Origin: Casuarina equisetifolia
Lineage: Eukaryota > Streptophyta > Magnoliopsida > Fagales > Casuarinaceae
Length of the DNA stretch: 64,000 nt
Direction of reading: 5' to 3'
Assembly: GCA_028551475.1 (NCBI GenBank)
Contig: CM052361.1
Coordinates: 2,921,501-2,985,500 of the forward strand
The notes under the pieces are model-generated. The model was not told where the DNA came from and made no database searches. It saw only the letters and a list, made by a program, of their open reading frames with translations. Position 1 is the first letter of the stretch. Each line of letters begins with the position of its first letter. Positions 25,972-38,734 of this stretch are shown here, piece by piece. The translations under genes and the position numbers were made by a program.

Positions 25972-27898
25972 TAGTGAGAAACATATGTATTAGTCTTTAG
26001 GCAATATGATGGGAGCTAATAAGGTGGCCAAGCTATCAAAAGATGACACAAGACTATGATGTAAAAGGAAAAACATCCTTACAAAATACATTATCATGAC
26101 TCACAAAAAAATTTCTAGAGACAAGATCATAAAGATGACAACCTTTTTAATAAGAATTATAACCCATAAAAGTGCACAAAGTAACTCAAGGACTAAATTT
26201 GTCTTGCATACCTAAAGTGGTGACATAATATTGACACCTAAAAACACATAAGTGTTCAATGATAGGAGGTTTATCAAAAAGTCTCTTACAAGAATTAACA
26301 TGGCCATGGGAGAATGACAGCAAGTGATTGATGAGATAAGTGGTATTAAAAATGCATTCTCTCCAAAAACATAAGGAAATGTAGGTCTAAAACATTGAAG
26401 CCCAAGCCACATCTAATAAGTGACAATATTTGAAATAACTCTATTTTGTTAATGAGTATAAATGCCAAAGCTCTCATGAATGATCCCTCGTGCAGAGAGA
26501 AAAGATGAACACTCATAGAAAAACAATTTAGTTTCATTATCTAAGCTAATAAACTTCATAACAAACTTAAATTGAGTATGAACCATGGAAAGAAAATATT
26601 GAATTTTATTTTTAAAAAAAAAACTTGGCTTTTAAAATAGATAAGGAAGGTCCAAGTGGCACAAAAACAAATTATCAATAATTGCTAAACTAGCATGAAT
26701 GGATGTTTATAAGGCACTTAAACATTCAGGTCTATTAATTCAAAAATAGATATTGTTACTATTTGGGTTAAAGAGGGGGGGGGGGGGAGCATGCATTTGC
26801 TTTGCCAAGGGAAAATTGAATAAGAAAGAATCTTGACATATTATAGTTTTTCCATATGTAGAGCAAGACTTTAAAAAATTATGCCCATAACATACATGTC
26901 ATATTTATAAGTTTTATTAAAAACTAGGTTACAAGCCTGCATTGGCTTGGGAATACAAGAATTATTTTTTACTAACGACAAGGAACTAGAAAAATAGCAT
27001 GAAAATGAGTTGTAATGAAAGAGCAAAAAAGGTAAAGCCCCTCTTCAGCCTTGCCTACCCACTTATAGCCCTAGTGAAATGCCCTTGAAATAGACAAAAA
27101 TCATTAAAAAAAAATTCATACAACTATTGTCATGAGTTAGTTTATAAACGAACAAAAGATTGTATACAAAGCATAAGGCATATAATTTGTGTTTAAGGCT
27201 TAACCTAGGATTAGGCCTACAAGTTCTAATTTGATTGACTAGACTAGAAGTTTATCAAGTATTGAACAAATATAGGTGATGCACATGGATAAAAAAAAGT
27301 CTAATATTTTTAAATCACAAGTGACATAGTCACTTGCCCATAAATCAATAATTCATATGAAAGAAAAAGTTTTATGTGAAGGGATAGTACCTATAAAGCA
27401 TACTATAGTCTCAGTTAATCCCATGTTGTTGAGAAGACTAATAAGCTTCTAATGTTAGTCTACTGTCAAAAAAGGATCAAAAGATCCTCCATAAGAACTT
27501 CTAGGAGTAGAAGGTTGGTGGCCCATGAAACCCAGGCTAGGATAAAATTGCTAATGTGGCCCACTATAATATTGATGGAATTCTCCATATGGGTTGGCAC
27601 CGTAAGTTCAATGGCCACTAATGGTGGCAGCAACAAAAGGTTGGGGAAATTGAGAGTTGACCATTGTAAAAGCCAAAAAAAAAAGGATGTTGATGGATTC
27701 ACAATTTTGAAAAAAGAAACAAAAAGAAAAACAAAACTATCTGTGGGGCTAATGCAAAGGCTTAATTCTCACTTCAAACTCATGTGCAATGGCTAAAAGA
27801 ATGCAAAAGTGTTTTTGGTCTCAAAGAAAACATGCTTTGATTCCATGTCAGAAGATGTAAAGTATATTAAAGGGAAAGAATGAGAGAATTTTATTTAT

Positions 27899-28586
27899 GC
27901 ATCTTGACATCAAAGGAAGATTTTCACATCTCTATTCTCTAAACCATTTTATTGTTATAAAAAAGACATACAAGGAGTTAAGTTAAGTTAATGTTGAAGT
28001 TGAACGGCATGACTTGACATGGTTAGGTGGAATCAATAAGTACAACTTCATTAAATGGCTTATATGTAGGAACAAACTTCCTAGAATAGAAAAGTTATCT
28101 CAATGGCTCCCCTCAATGGACCTACATTATAATTTCTATGGATCTCAGTTTGGAAGCGAGTTATACTAGTTTTTTCAATATACTTGGACTGGACAAATTT
28201 GACAAAGTATCCTTACACAATAAGGCCTTCATAGAATTCCTAACTATTAGGATTCTAAATTGCAAGAGATAATTAAAGTAACTAAAGGATAAGATTTGAT
28301 TGTAAAGCTTCTTAAACTTTCTTTTTTAACATGTCTCTATTCCATATCTTTTGAACAAAATCATAAATATTTCCCAAATAAGGTTCTTGAAATACCAATC
28401 TTATTATTTAAAACCAAGAAAGTAATACATGATAAAGAATATCTATTTATAAACATTAAATCCTGTGTCATAGCTGAAAGATTCCAAAGTTGATTTCCTC
28501 TTAAATGAATTATAATATTGACGTATGTCTATAAGCCTTTGTATTTTCATATTTTTATATAAATTCATATATTCATAAAAACAGAG

Positions 28587-28657
<71 letters not shown>

Positions 28658-28660
28658 GCC
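27899..28660 (+). mobile_element. 5'-truncated LINE inside a terminal repeat of fossil 2
   Basis: The insert lies between direct copies of aatgagagaatt (about 27,887 and 28,664). It encodes a decayed zf-RVT tail: a KWLICRNKLPRIEKLSQWLP-like stretch (about 28,050-28,110), then LLKLSFLTCLYSI and VLEIPILLFKTKKV (28,300-28,420), homologous to the LINE tail at 40,163-40,537. Several in-frame stops lie between these pieces. Its 3' end runs into a microsatellite. Confidence 0.75.
28587..28654 (+). repeat. (AT)n(AG)n compound microsatellite
   Basis: About 12 AT units followed by about 20 AG units at the 3' tail of the LINE fragment, probably grown from its A-rich tail. Confidence 0.95.
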
Positions 28661-28860
28661 ACCAAATGAGAGAATTCAAGTATATTGAATCAACAATGAT
28701 TTGAACTATATAGTACAATGCCTATATATACATGCCTAAACCTAGTTTACATAGTGAATGTCATACAAGCAAACAACTAATGTTAATGCAACTAGGAAAC
28801 CTAATAAAATCAGGAGACCTAATATCACAATATATGATAATTGCATTATTTCCACTAACA

Positions 28861-29423
28861 CTTGGGCCCATATAATGACAGGGCAAAGTGCTGAAAGCCT
28901 TGGAATGATGTTATGATATTTGGCTTAAAGGATTTGGTGAATGCGAAGCCAACATTACAATCGATATGGTCCAATCTTGGCCATAACAGCTTTCAGTTTG
29001 TTAACGAAGCATTATCAACAGTGACCATCTTTTACCAAAAACAATTTCCAATCTTAATCTCCCATTTGTAAAACACAAAACTCCATGAAATCGATCGTTA
29101 ATAGTCCAAAAGCTAATGAACAAGGCAGTGTGAAAAGGGATCGAAGCACTGATAGAAGAATCCAAGGTCAATGGAATACAGGCACCTTATCGATAATTGT
29201 TATAACACAAACATCTCATCACAGAATGATCTCTCTCTTTTTTTGTTTATCTTTCTCTACTTTCTATTGCGCCACTCAAACTCTAGGAATTCCCACCAAT
29301 AAGTTTTAACAAATTTAGAAACCCCATCCCACCTATTACATACACTAATGTGACAACAAACACTTGAACGGAGAATAAGCGGGAGGATACGGAAGAAATG
29401 ATTGGCACAATCCAATCACCACC
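28861..29423 (+). other. Duplicated upstream block of the peptide cluster
   Basis: 28,970-29,200 (for example ccaatcttggccataacag and ccatgaaatcgatcg) recurs at 55,390-55,590 and in part at 37,820-37,920. It precedes relic C here, so it probably belongs to the ancestral duplication unit. No coding sequence is recognised. Confidence 0.55.
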
Positions 29424-29508
29424 CTGAAGGCCATTCTTATTATTTATCTTCTCCTGGCTGCTTTTCTTCTAGTAGTTCATTCAATTATAGCTCTATGATT
29501 GGCTCAAG
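29424..29508 (+). pseudogene. Peptide gene C, exon-1 relic
   Basis: The sequence aligns with exon 1 of genes A and F: KAILIIYLLLAAFLL, then a degraded ALAQ-like end and a GT donor at 29,509. The start codon position reads CTG, and a TGA (29,493-29,495 region) interrupts the segment before the final LAQ. One codon is missing compared with A. No second exon was found before gene D, 1 kb downstream. It is a dead tandem copy. Confidence 0.6.
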
Positions 29509-29509
29509 G

Positions 29510-30521
29510 TAGTGAGAGAAGAAAGCAGGACCATTGTAAACAGTCTATGAAAGTTCCAACTTGCAATTTTGGTTTGATAGTTCAATTGTATTAGAATGAA
29601 ACTCTCTTGCTTAAAACTCTGGTTACTTGCCGTAAGTGTTCTGACTAATGCTGTATAACGTAAAGTTTGCATATCTTTGCTAGAATTTCTGGTTAGACTC
29701 GCATAAACCCCACTAATGCAATGTCACGCGAGGCATACAGAATGAGACTGGTCCCATACAAAAAATTTGGCATCATGTCACCGACCTGGCATTAATGTAA
29801 CGCATAAGGGGAGCAGCACAAAAGGAAGATGCTAAGATTTGGGATCTCTTTTGAGTAACAAGTCAAGATTAGGCGTGTTGGCTTCTGTTCAGTAGAATTC
29901 TTATTCTATGGGGCACAAAAATTGCAAAAAAAAAAAAAATTCCGTTATCAAAATCCTTTACCTTGTACGCTGATATATAACTTTTATTAAAGAGTTTTTT
30001 ATTTTTTATTTTGTTCTAAACTAATTTAGGAAGATTAGGAAAAGTAGAGGAATCGTATGAGAAGTAATAGAAAGAGGGGATTTTAAACAAATCCCAAGAT
30101 AAGTGAAAGAATTGCTTGTGTTTTTATTTCCCTACGGTATGTTGAAAATTGTAAGAGAGAGTATTGCATTTTAAGGCCAAGTACTTCAGTGTTTGAATCC
30201 TTTCGAACATACTAGCCTCTTGGCTATCAAAATCTATTATTCAAATGCAAGTTCTTTGGGTCTAATTTAAGTTTAAGACGTTGATAGAACTCCTAATAAG
30301 GAGCATGGTACATGTAAAATTCTAATATTATTCAATCTTGTCGAACGATGTAATAAGCACCCCATCATGTAATAGCTTTTCGTCACTCAAAGATACTTGT
30401 GCTTTCCATACCAATTAAATTGGGTTAATGGGTATAAGTAATTAATTTTTTTTTTTTAAAAAAAACAAACTCCAATACACACACCTCTTACAGCCACTTA
30501 TAGGCTAATATTTAGATCACC
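29510..30521 (+). other. Relic C intron side and gene D upstream region
   Basis: The first half has a single decayed copy of the dispersed repeat also seen in the ~191-bp array (ggcatcatgtcac, ttgggatctcttttgag at about 29,745-29,850). From 29,990 it aligns with the upstream regions of genes A and B. No gene recognised. Confidence 0.45.
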
Positions 30522-30529
30522 TATAAATA
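30522..30529 (+). promoter_or_regulatory. TATA box of peptide gene D
   Basis: TATAAATA sits 41 bp before the start codon of gene D, matching the layout of gene A. Confidence 0.7.
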
Positions 30530-30569
30530 ATAATTAGAGAGAAATAGCTAGCAAAATCTGCACATCAAC

Positions 30570-31145
30570 ATGAAAGTCACTTTTGTCGCTTGCATTCTCT
30601 TGGCCCGTTCAAGTATTGCTCGAGCATTGGCTCAATCAGGTAAACATAGATCCATAGTCTACTTCTATATCGATCTATTAATCTCCACTATGCATGGTTT
30701 GATTTGAAGCTTTAATGTCATGCTATTTGTTTGAAACAATTGACACAATACTGCCCAATAATAGATAGTGGTTAAAATAGGAAATTTTACTAGAAAATAA
30801 TCACTTCTCATTTAGAAGGAATTTTAGTAGCTGTTTGAGACATAGAAGGGATTATTTTTGACATCTTGTGAAATCAAATAAGGAAATTTGATTTATCATC
30901 TCATTTACAAACCAGTGGCTGGAATTTATGCCAATTTATCCCATAAAAGAAGTTGACTATTAGCATTACTAGCATGACAAGCATGAGCTCCCCGCGTCAC
31001 TGCAGATGCTGTCCAAACCGGGGGGCCAATAGTAGCAGCAAAACGAATTCCCGCGCGTGCTTCCGGCGGCGCGTACTCCAAAAAAATTGGGGGACCCCAT
31101 TGTGTGCCCGCGGCAGCAAACGGTTGTGTACCTTCGGGTCCTTGA
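30570..31145 (+). CDS. Small secreted peptide gene D (two exons)
   Basis: Exon 1 is 30,570-30,639 and exon 2 is 31,006-31,145, with a 366-bp phase-1 intron (donor GTAAAC, acceptor CACTGCAG). The precursor has 69 residues. The signal peptide is short (MKVTFVACILLARSSIA) and is followed by RALAQS as in the other copies. The mature part has VQTGGPIVAAKRIPARASGG, then AYSKKIGGPHC, and ends NGCVPSGP; Cys56 and Cys64 could pair, and the net charge is positive. Exon 2 is strikingly GC-rich against its AT-rich surroundings. SGGAYS aligns with SGSAYS of gene B. The frame is intact and the TATA box is in place, so this is a good candidate for a working gene. Its function is unknown; secreted signalling or antimicrobial roles are possible. 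Confidence 0.62.
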
Positions 31146-31734
31146 ATAAGTCATGACGCAGTCTAGTGAAAGCATAAATAAACCGTAAAATTGTATTTGG
31201 CTGTTGCCTCGGAATAAATAGGTATGATTTGCTCAAGTTCGAAGCTCTGGGTAGCTTTGCAGTGTGGTAATATCTACAATACGCAATATGTGAATATAAA
31301 GATCTCTTAAGTCAGTTTGTTTTCTTGTTTGAGCGATTCTTTTTTACTCTTTATGAATTACGATAAAAAAAAAAATATGTGAACTATTCAATAGTAGTTA
31401 TCCTACATTTTTAACATTTTAGCATGAAATTGTCCTCACAAATTCAGATGTCCTCCTCTCTTAACAATTGGTTTTAAGAGAGAAAGTTTGATCATTTCTA
31501 ATAATAACAATTGTGTTTATATATTATAAGCATAAGGTTGCATATCCTTACAACGATAGATCCTACTTTATTCTTTGTTTGCCCGCCAACATTGACTTTT
31601 TATTCATTTGTATATCATGTAACTAGACAAACACGACAAAGTGCTGCACAACTTTAAGACTTGCGGTCAACTTTAAGAGATGAAGTCTAGATTAGGTATG
31701 ACGTGATGCGTTAATTCTTTCTATTAAAGTATAA
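31146..31734 (+). other. 3' flank of gene D
   Basis: The region shares 3' blocks with genes A and B (ataaataaaccgtaaaat; ctcttaagtcagtttgttt at about 31,303-31,321). A decayed unit of the dispersed repeat is seen at 31,600-31,700. No gene recognised. Confidence 0.5.
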
Positions 31735-32300
31735 AGGTCCATCCTAAAACCTTAAGGCATTAGGTGGAAAATTCTCATCACTTATAAGACCATAGGCCCA
31801 TCCTCTCACTTCCAATGTGGGACAACACCCACTTTCAACACTCCCCCTCATTTGTATGCCGCCATAAGCATTGCAAGTGGACTGAAGCCCAACTTTGGGG
31901 CGTAAGGGTTTATGAAGTGGAGGCCCATCCTTGGCTCTAATACCATATTAGAGTATGAGGATCCATCCCAAAAACTTAAGGCATTAGGTGAAGAATTCTC
32001 ATAACTTATAAGACCATAGGCCCATCCTTTCACTTCCAATGTGAGACAACACCCACTTTCAACACTCCTTCTCACTTATATGCCACCATAAGCATTGCAA
32101 ATGGACTGAAGCCCAACTTTGGGGCGTGGGGGTTTATAAAGTGGAGGCCCATCCTTGGCTCTAATACCATATTAGAGTGTGAGGATTCATCCCAAAACCT
32201 TAAGGCATTAGGTAGAGAATTCTTATGACTTATAATATTATAGGCTCATCCTCTCACTTCCAATGTGAAACAACACCCACTTTCAACAATTTCCACTGTA
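31735..32300. repeat. Tandem repeat, ~224-bp unit, about 2.5 copies
   Basis: The block cttaaggcattaggt recurs at about 31,752, 31,976 and 32,199 (spacing 223-224 bp), each followed by cataggcccatcct-type text, caatgtgggacaacaccc and, in the first two, gactgaagcccaactttgg. A frame on the minus strand across it is a repeat by-product. Confidence 0.9.
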
Positions 32301-32689
32301 CTTTGGGGAAAAGAAAAAATAGTTTTTGCATAAATGAATTTTTGAATTATTTATTTTTTTGATTGGTATGATTTATTGAAATGTCCACGGATGACTCGAC
32401 GAACATACTATGAGAACTTCTTTTCGTACAACATCACTACTACTAAGTGATTACATCAAATACCTATGCTCAAATTTTTTTAATATATAAAAGAGGCATA
32501 CACTACTTTATTTATTTATTTATTTGTACATACATGTTAAGAGAAATGGTAGAATAATGCATATGATTCTTTTTTGGTCATGATAATCTAATTCAAGAGA
32601 TTACATGAGTTTCTTCCCTTAATGCTTCTTACATAAGGAGACCAGTTGCTTTTTCTTTTTCTATTTTTATTGGTAAGCATAGAATCATT

Positions 32690-32919
32690 TCAAATTGATT
32701 TGCAAGTCAATTTGCGAGCCTTCTATGTTTCTTTTGCCTTTAGTGAAAGTATCATGCCTTCGCCACTCAAAGAAAGTTATGTTCCCACGCCATTAAAATT
32801 TTGATAATGGATATAAGCAATTAAAAATGGAACAAATTGCAACACGCACAACCTCATAGCCACGTACAAGCTTATACACAGATTGTGTAAGAAAATAAAA
32901 TACTAGAAAAGCCAACAAG
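32690..32919 (+). promoter_or_regulatory. Promoter-side relic of a further peptide gene (E)
   Basis: The sequence aligns with the upstream region of gene B (15,930-16,150): ttgataatggatataagca, then cctcatagccacgtacaag. The coding part that should follow at about 32,925 is replaced by copia fossil 3, and a possible 3' flank appears at 38,735. It marks a lost member of the family. Confidence 0.5.
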
Positions 32920-35900
32920 TGTGTGAGAAATGATTCTATATGCTATACTACTTTGTACAAGTGGTAAAGGCCTTTGCCCTAATCTAAGGAATACAAGATT
33001 TGAGAGCATTAAATACGTTAGGTGAGAGCATTAAATGAATTATGTGTATTCATTAACGCTCCCCCTTAAGCTAAAAATTTAAACAAGTCAAATACTACGA
33101 GTTTGAAAAGAATATGCCAATGTTCTTATTATTCAATGCCTTTATTAACAAATCATATGATTGTTCCTTGGTGGATACATGGCATGTTGTAATTATCCCT
33201 GTTGAAGCTTCTCTCTCACGTAATGATAATCAACCTCAATGTGTTTAGTATATTCATGAAAAATTAGATTTGTTACTATCTTCTCTATAGCATCATTGTC
33301 ACAGTGTAATATGGCTAGTTGTCACATGTGAAATCTAAAATCCTTCAAAAGTCCTATGATCCACACTATTTCACTAGTGATTAACTTGTATAGCACGATA
33401 TTTTGCTTTTGTTGAAGAAAGTGACATAATAGGTTGCTTCTTTAAGAGCCAAGATATCAAAGAGTTGCAAAACATAATACAAAACTCAATGATGAATCAT
33501 TATGTCATAAGACATGTACTGTAATCAAAGTCACAAAAGGCTTACAACTTAAACTTCAATGAGGATGGAAATAGAATACCTAGACTTAGACATCCCTTAA
33601 GGTACTTAATTGCCTTTAATGTTGCCTCCATATGAGATTGTTTAGGATTATGCATGAATTAACTAAGTAGTTAAACTAGAAATTTAATGTCCAATCTAGT
33701 AAGAGTTAGATATATCAACCGCCCATCTAATCCCTGATAAACTAAAGGGTCTTTAAGAGGTAGATCATCTATTTTCTCTACGAAACTAGTGTTATACTCG
33801 ATGCTCGTGAATTTTTTTATTTTGCTCCATATGAATCACTAAAGATTTAAAACCAACCAATCCAGCTTCAAAAATCAACTCCAACATGTATTTACGCTAA
33901 CTTAAAGATATGCTTTCATGAGATTGATCAATTTCTAGACCAAGAAAAAACTTTGATTGACCAAGGTCTTTCTTGAAAGAAGTAGCATTAAGAAAACACT
34001 TAAGATTTGCAATTCCAGCCTTACTGTTACCTATAATCAATATATCAGTAACATAAATGAGTAATGCTACAAAAGAGTTATCTTGAGTCTTGGTAAATAA
34101 TAAATAATCATGGCAAGATTGAAGAAAGCAATGTTGAATCATAGCACTAGTGAATTTGGCATTCCACTATCAAGATGTTTACTTCAACTTATATAAGGAT
34201 TTGCTTAGTCAACACACTAAGCGCTCCCTCTGAGCATAAAATTTAGGTGGAAGCTCCATATAAACCTCCTTAAAGATATCATCAAGAAGAAATGCATTTT
34301 GAACATCCATTTGGTAAAAAGACCAATAATGAATAGTAGTAATGATGATGATAAGTTGAATAGTGACATGTTTAGCTATAGGAGAAAAGGTATCTTGATA
34401 GTCAATGTCTTCTCACTAATTAAAGTCCTTAGCTACCAAGCATGCCTTGTACCTCTCAAGAGTGCCATCAACATAGTACTTTACCTTATAAACTCATTTG
34501 CACCCAATTGGACGATGATCAAAAGGTAAAGAAACCACATCCCAAGTATGATTCGCGTGAAAAGCATTAAGTTCATTTTCCATGACAATGACCCAATTAG
34601 GATTAGAAACGGCCTCTAGAAAGGTAATTGTTCAGTGAAATTCTACATGCAAGTGTACATGTCGAGCAAGTAATATAATGATAAGAAAAGTATCGTCCCA
34701 CGAAGATTGGTGAATACTAAACTAATTAAGTACTAATGATGAATTAATCTTAAAATTTATCTAGCAAATCAAAGTATTGTTGATGATGAATTAAAATTTA
34801 AAATTTCTAAAATGAAAACTCAAGACTAATTAAAATTGAATCCAAGTAGGAAAAATCAAGATGAGAAACATGTTAGAGCTTTCGATTTCACCATAACTAT
34901 TAGATATGAATTTTCATAGTTTATGCCTGCAAGAATGATATTACCTATGTGATGGCGGAATTTCCTAATTTATTTACTATCCTATGTCTTGGTATAGTAA
35001 ACCTATTTAGTTCATTAATTCACTATATCTCTATATGTGAATTGAAACAAACCAAATGCATTAGGATCTATGAATATTCCTGATTTACAATAAATCTTTC
35101 GGTCATCTTATCATCAAAAGCCACACAAATAACATGGTATATGTCTATCCATATTTAATTCATAGTTATATATTATAAAAAGTAATTACATATTATTACC
35201 TTTCAGTCTCTAACATGCACATCATATCATTCAAGTGGTGGCCAATCACTTAAAAGCATTAAGCATAATAATATATAACTCACATAAATAAAATATCTTG
35301 CAAAACATAAAAACTTATGAAATTCACATCATCATAGTTAGGCTACATCTTCGCTCTAACAAAAGAAGTTTAGAACAAATGAAATAACAAACCAAAGCAA
35401 TAGTAGAAATTAAGCAAAACATCTTAAATAGAAAAACAGGAAAGTTGTCACCACACTGTTTTCTCTTTAAGAATTATTTACAAAATTCCTACAATTCAAG
35501 AGTGATAAGAAGTAGAGGGAAGCTTTCACGCCTCTATTTCTCTTTTTCTTCCTTGCTTTTCTCTTTTTTTCTTTGATTTTTCTTCCTTCTTTGGTTTCGG
35601 CAGCAACACACGGTTTCTCCCTTTTTTTTTCTTTTTTCTCTCTCCTATGCGGCGCCTCCTTCTCTTCATGTTTTCTCCTAATCACATTCCTTTTATGCTA
35701 TCTTGGGACGCATGCCCTAAGATTCTCCTCCTTGACAACGTGTCCTTGTCCTACTTAATTCATAATTCACTTTTTTGGTCTTTTCTTTTATTTCCTTCCT
35801 TGTCCTTTTTTTTGTCCTTTTCCTTTCTTCTTTTGGATTTGTACACTTGCCTTCTTGTAGCTTTTTTTTTTCCTTTCTTTCTTTTTCTCTTTTGGGGTTT

Positions 35901-37815
35901 GCTGCATAAATAACACAAATTTACATAAATATATCAAAACTTAAATATTATCTTATAAAACTTGTATTATTTATATCCTAAAATAGTCAAAATAACTCTA
36001 TAAAAATAGAGTTATCAGTAATTGGTTCTTGAATGGCAAAAAGAGATGCAATGAAGTGCCAATAATGATGATGACACTAGTCAAGGAAAATATAATTGGA
36101 TAGCCTTCCACAAGAAATGATGACGAAGTATAAGTATCCTCGAACCATACCACTAGGGATGTTGAAGCTAGTTGAGTAATAAAGGAAAGTGCGAAAAAAG
36201 GAAAAATGCTTTCATTAAAAATCACATCACCACTAACAAACAATATTTAAGAAATAAGGTCATAAATGCATTAACCCCTTTAAAAGGAAGGATATCCCAT
36301 GAAAATGTAAAGAGTGGCACATGGACTGAATTTGTCATGTATACCCAATGTAGTGGCATAACATCAACAACCAAAAACCCTAAGATGATCAATGAGGGTG
36401 TTTATCCAAATAAGTTTTCAAAAGAATTGATCCCATTGAGAGATGATGATGGCAATGATTTATTAAATATGCTGTTGTGAGAGTGCATTCACCCCAAAAG
36501 TGAGGGGGAATGTGAGCTTAAAACATCAATGGTCATGCCACGTCAAGCAAACGGTGATTCTTACATTCAACTATTCCACTATGTTAATGAGTGTGAACAC
36601 AAGAAAACTCATGAAAGATGCCTTTGCAAGCAAGAAAAATATGACATTCATTTGGAAAAAAAAAATCAATACCATTGTCAAAATGGATATGTTTGACAAG
36701 TGATCTGAACTGAATAAGAACCCTAGAAATAAAATATTTAATTTTGGGAAAAACATTACTTTGTATGGTAGAAGAAATGTTCATGTTGCACGAATAAAAT
36801 CATCATAGGTAGGGGTCTGATGTGGTCCCTATACACTCATATGTGCTAATTCAAAATTAGAAGTGGTAGCAATATGACATGTAGGAAAAGGATTACAAGT
36901 TTGTTTGGCCAAAGGGCAAATTGGACATAAAAAAAAAAAGCAAGACATGAAATGGATTTGCCATGTGCAAAATAAGATTTACGTGAAAAGTGACCAAGTC
37001 GCTTATGCCAAATAACATAACTAGCATTTTTGTAAAAAATAAATTACAAAAGATAGATTGTTTTGGAGTACAAAAAGTATGCTTGAAAGAACCTAAATAA
37101 TCATAAAAAACATAATGAATATTTGCTAGAATTGATGAGCAAAGGAAACATAATCCCTAATCAACCCTACCTAGCCCAATTAGAGCCCTAATAGTACAAT
37201 CCTAAAATTCCTAAAAATTATCAAAAAAAATAGCCACACAATTATTATCATGAGTGATTTTTTGAATAAATAATAAACTATGTTTAAATTTAGGAGTGTA
37301 CAACACATTTGTAAGGCTAAGAGTGGAATAAGGGCAATAGCGTCCTATATGGGTCATCGAGCTACTAGATTTATCAGGCAAAGTTATGGATATCGATGTT
37401 GTGCATGAAAAATATGAATTTAACAACTTCAAATTATAGTTGATGTGGTCACTTGCTTTTGAATCTATGATCCAAACTGAGGGTATAGATTTAAAATATA
37501 AGAAAAAAACTTGAATAATTCATAGTTAAATCAAAAGGCACCATTTAATTGAGAAGTGTGACCAAGCACTACTATTCATCTGTAGTGAGATTAAGCCCAA
37601 ATGTTCCTCTATATATGTTGCATAGGCTAGAAGTAGAAGGGACAACAGTCCTATAGCAAATAAGGAGAGAAAATGGGGTTAGTGGAAAAATATTGATCAT
37701 TATGAGAGCCCATAAAAGGCTGATATTGTAGGCCACAACCTAAAAGGTTAAAAGGTCCATAAGTGATAAGGGTTGTGGGTTGGCTACAACAACATTGTGG
37801 GTTAAAGTAACCATG
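32920..37815 (-). mobile_element. Ty1/copia-type LTR fossil 3
   Basis: A short left terminal repeat (about 32,920-33,057) is followed by a pyrimidine tract (gctcccccttaag), placing it on the minus strand. RNase H/reverse transcriptase remains are at 33,060-34,620 (a copia-type stretch with DYLLFTKTQDNSFVALLIYV at about 34,050-34,110), and integrase to gag-side remains at 36,020-37,810. Its text aligns with fossil 2. The right terminal repeat is missing; copia homology gives way near 37,815 to a host block duplicated at 29,080 and 55,510. A solo gypsy LTR is inserted in it. Broken in many places. Confidence 0.75.
34629..36017 (-). mobile_element. Solo gypsy LTR in copia fossil 3
   Basis: Begins TGTTCAGTGAAATTC and ends GAGTTATCA on the + strand, flanked by the perfect duplication gtaat (34,624-34,628 and 36,018-36,022). 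It belongs to the same family as 24,119-25,971 in opposite orientation. T-rich frames in it are not genes. Confidence 0.9.
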
Positions 37816-38734
37816 TCCAATCTTCATTCCTATTTTTAAACAACGAAACACCATGAAATCAATCATCAGTGGTCCAAAGGTCACTAAATAAGGCAATGTT
37901 GAAAGGATTAAGGCACCAATAGAAGAGGTTAATATTCAATAATTTGAATATCGAAGCACTAATGGAAGTTTCAATAATTTTAAAAATCCATGACCTTTCT
38001 ACCTCTCTCTGTCCCTACTTTTTATCACTTCTTAACCATTGACCTTTTCCTTTGTGATCTACATAAATAGTCAAGATGGAACATAGAGATGTCACTCTAA
38101 AACATTGTATGTCAATTTCCTATCATCTCACTAAAGGTTTGTTACATCATGGATCTTGTGTTTCATATCTACATACTAGTGAGAGTTAAGGTGGAGACCA
38201 ACTAAGCTTTTGGTGATGAAGACTTGTTAACTCTAATGGCAGTGGTGTTGAGAATGTGTTGTGTTTTCATCCATGGGAGCTGCATAAATTTTGGCCACGA
38301 TTAATTCCAATGCCATTTTTGTTAGTGGAAAAGTCTTATTTCACACTTTGGTTTGACAAACCGGTAGAAACTTGTATTGGCTTTACAATGTGTTATGATG
38401 TGTCTGTGTTAGAGGGATCCAAATCCAATTTTAAAAGTTAACATGGGAAGAAAAGGCATCTTCACCTATTTAGCTAGGACTTCCAATTCTCAACTTAGCA
38501 ATATAAGACACCCCCCTCACCATAATTATATAATTCTAAACCACTTGTTTATTGCATAAACTCAAATTTCAAAGTCCATAAGAGAGCTAAAAAGAAACTT
38601 AAGTACTAATACCATGTTAAAAGTTTATTTCTAACCATAAAAGTCAACTTATAAGGATGGAAAGTCTTCACCTATTTAACTAAGATTTCAAACTCTCAAC
38701 TTCACAATGTGGGATTTTCATTTATCATATCATC
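37816..38734 (+). other. Host-derived remnant between fossil 3 and the gene E 3' relic
   Basis: 37,816-37,920 is the duplicated upstream block of the cluster (compare 29,070-29,160). An open frame at 38,256-38,441 encodes 61 residues with no recognised motif. Two direct copies of a block like cttcacctatttag (38,459 and 38,668), each followed by ccaaytctcaactt-type text, suggest a small repeat element of about 210 bp spacing. Confidence 0.4.

Larger units (their letters stand above)
17640..28860 (-). mobile_element. Ty1/copia-type LTR fossil 2 with nested insertions
   Basis: Terminal repeats are 17,640-17,884 and about 27,846-28,860 (the second is itself split by a LINE). A perfect 5-bp duplication cttgg flanks the unit (17,635-17,639 and 28,861-28,865). 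A pyrimidine tract follows the left repeat, and a degraded initiator-Met primer site (gctttgattcca) adjoins the right repeat, so it lies on the minus strand. Parts seen include RNase H/reverse transcriptase remains (about 18,000-19,100) and polyprotein remains at 19,100-19,900 and 25,980-27,840. A gypsy fragment, a solo gypsy LTR and a LINE are nested within it. It is of the same family as fossil 3 (36,020-36,700 aligns with 26,000-26,700). Old and broken in many places. Confidence 0.85.

Noticed and set aside
30953-31156. A 67-codon Cys/Arg-rich frame over gene D exon 2
   Set aside because: Same reason: shadow frame of the GC-rich second exon, with no signal peptide.
35467-35913. Lys/Glu-rich or Phe/Leu-rich open frames
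   Set aside because: They come from T-rich sequence inside the solo LTR at 34,629-36,017.
38256-38441. A 61-codon frame as a possible host gene
   Set aside because: No recognised motif, no splice or promoter support, and it lies in a repeat-rich remnant; left as part of the intergenic description.
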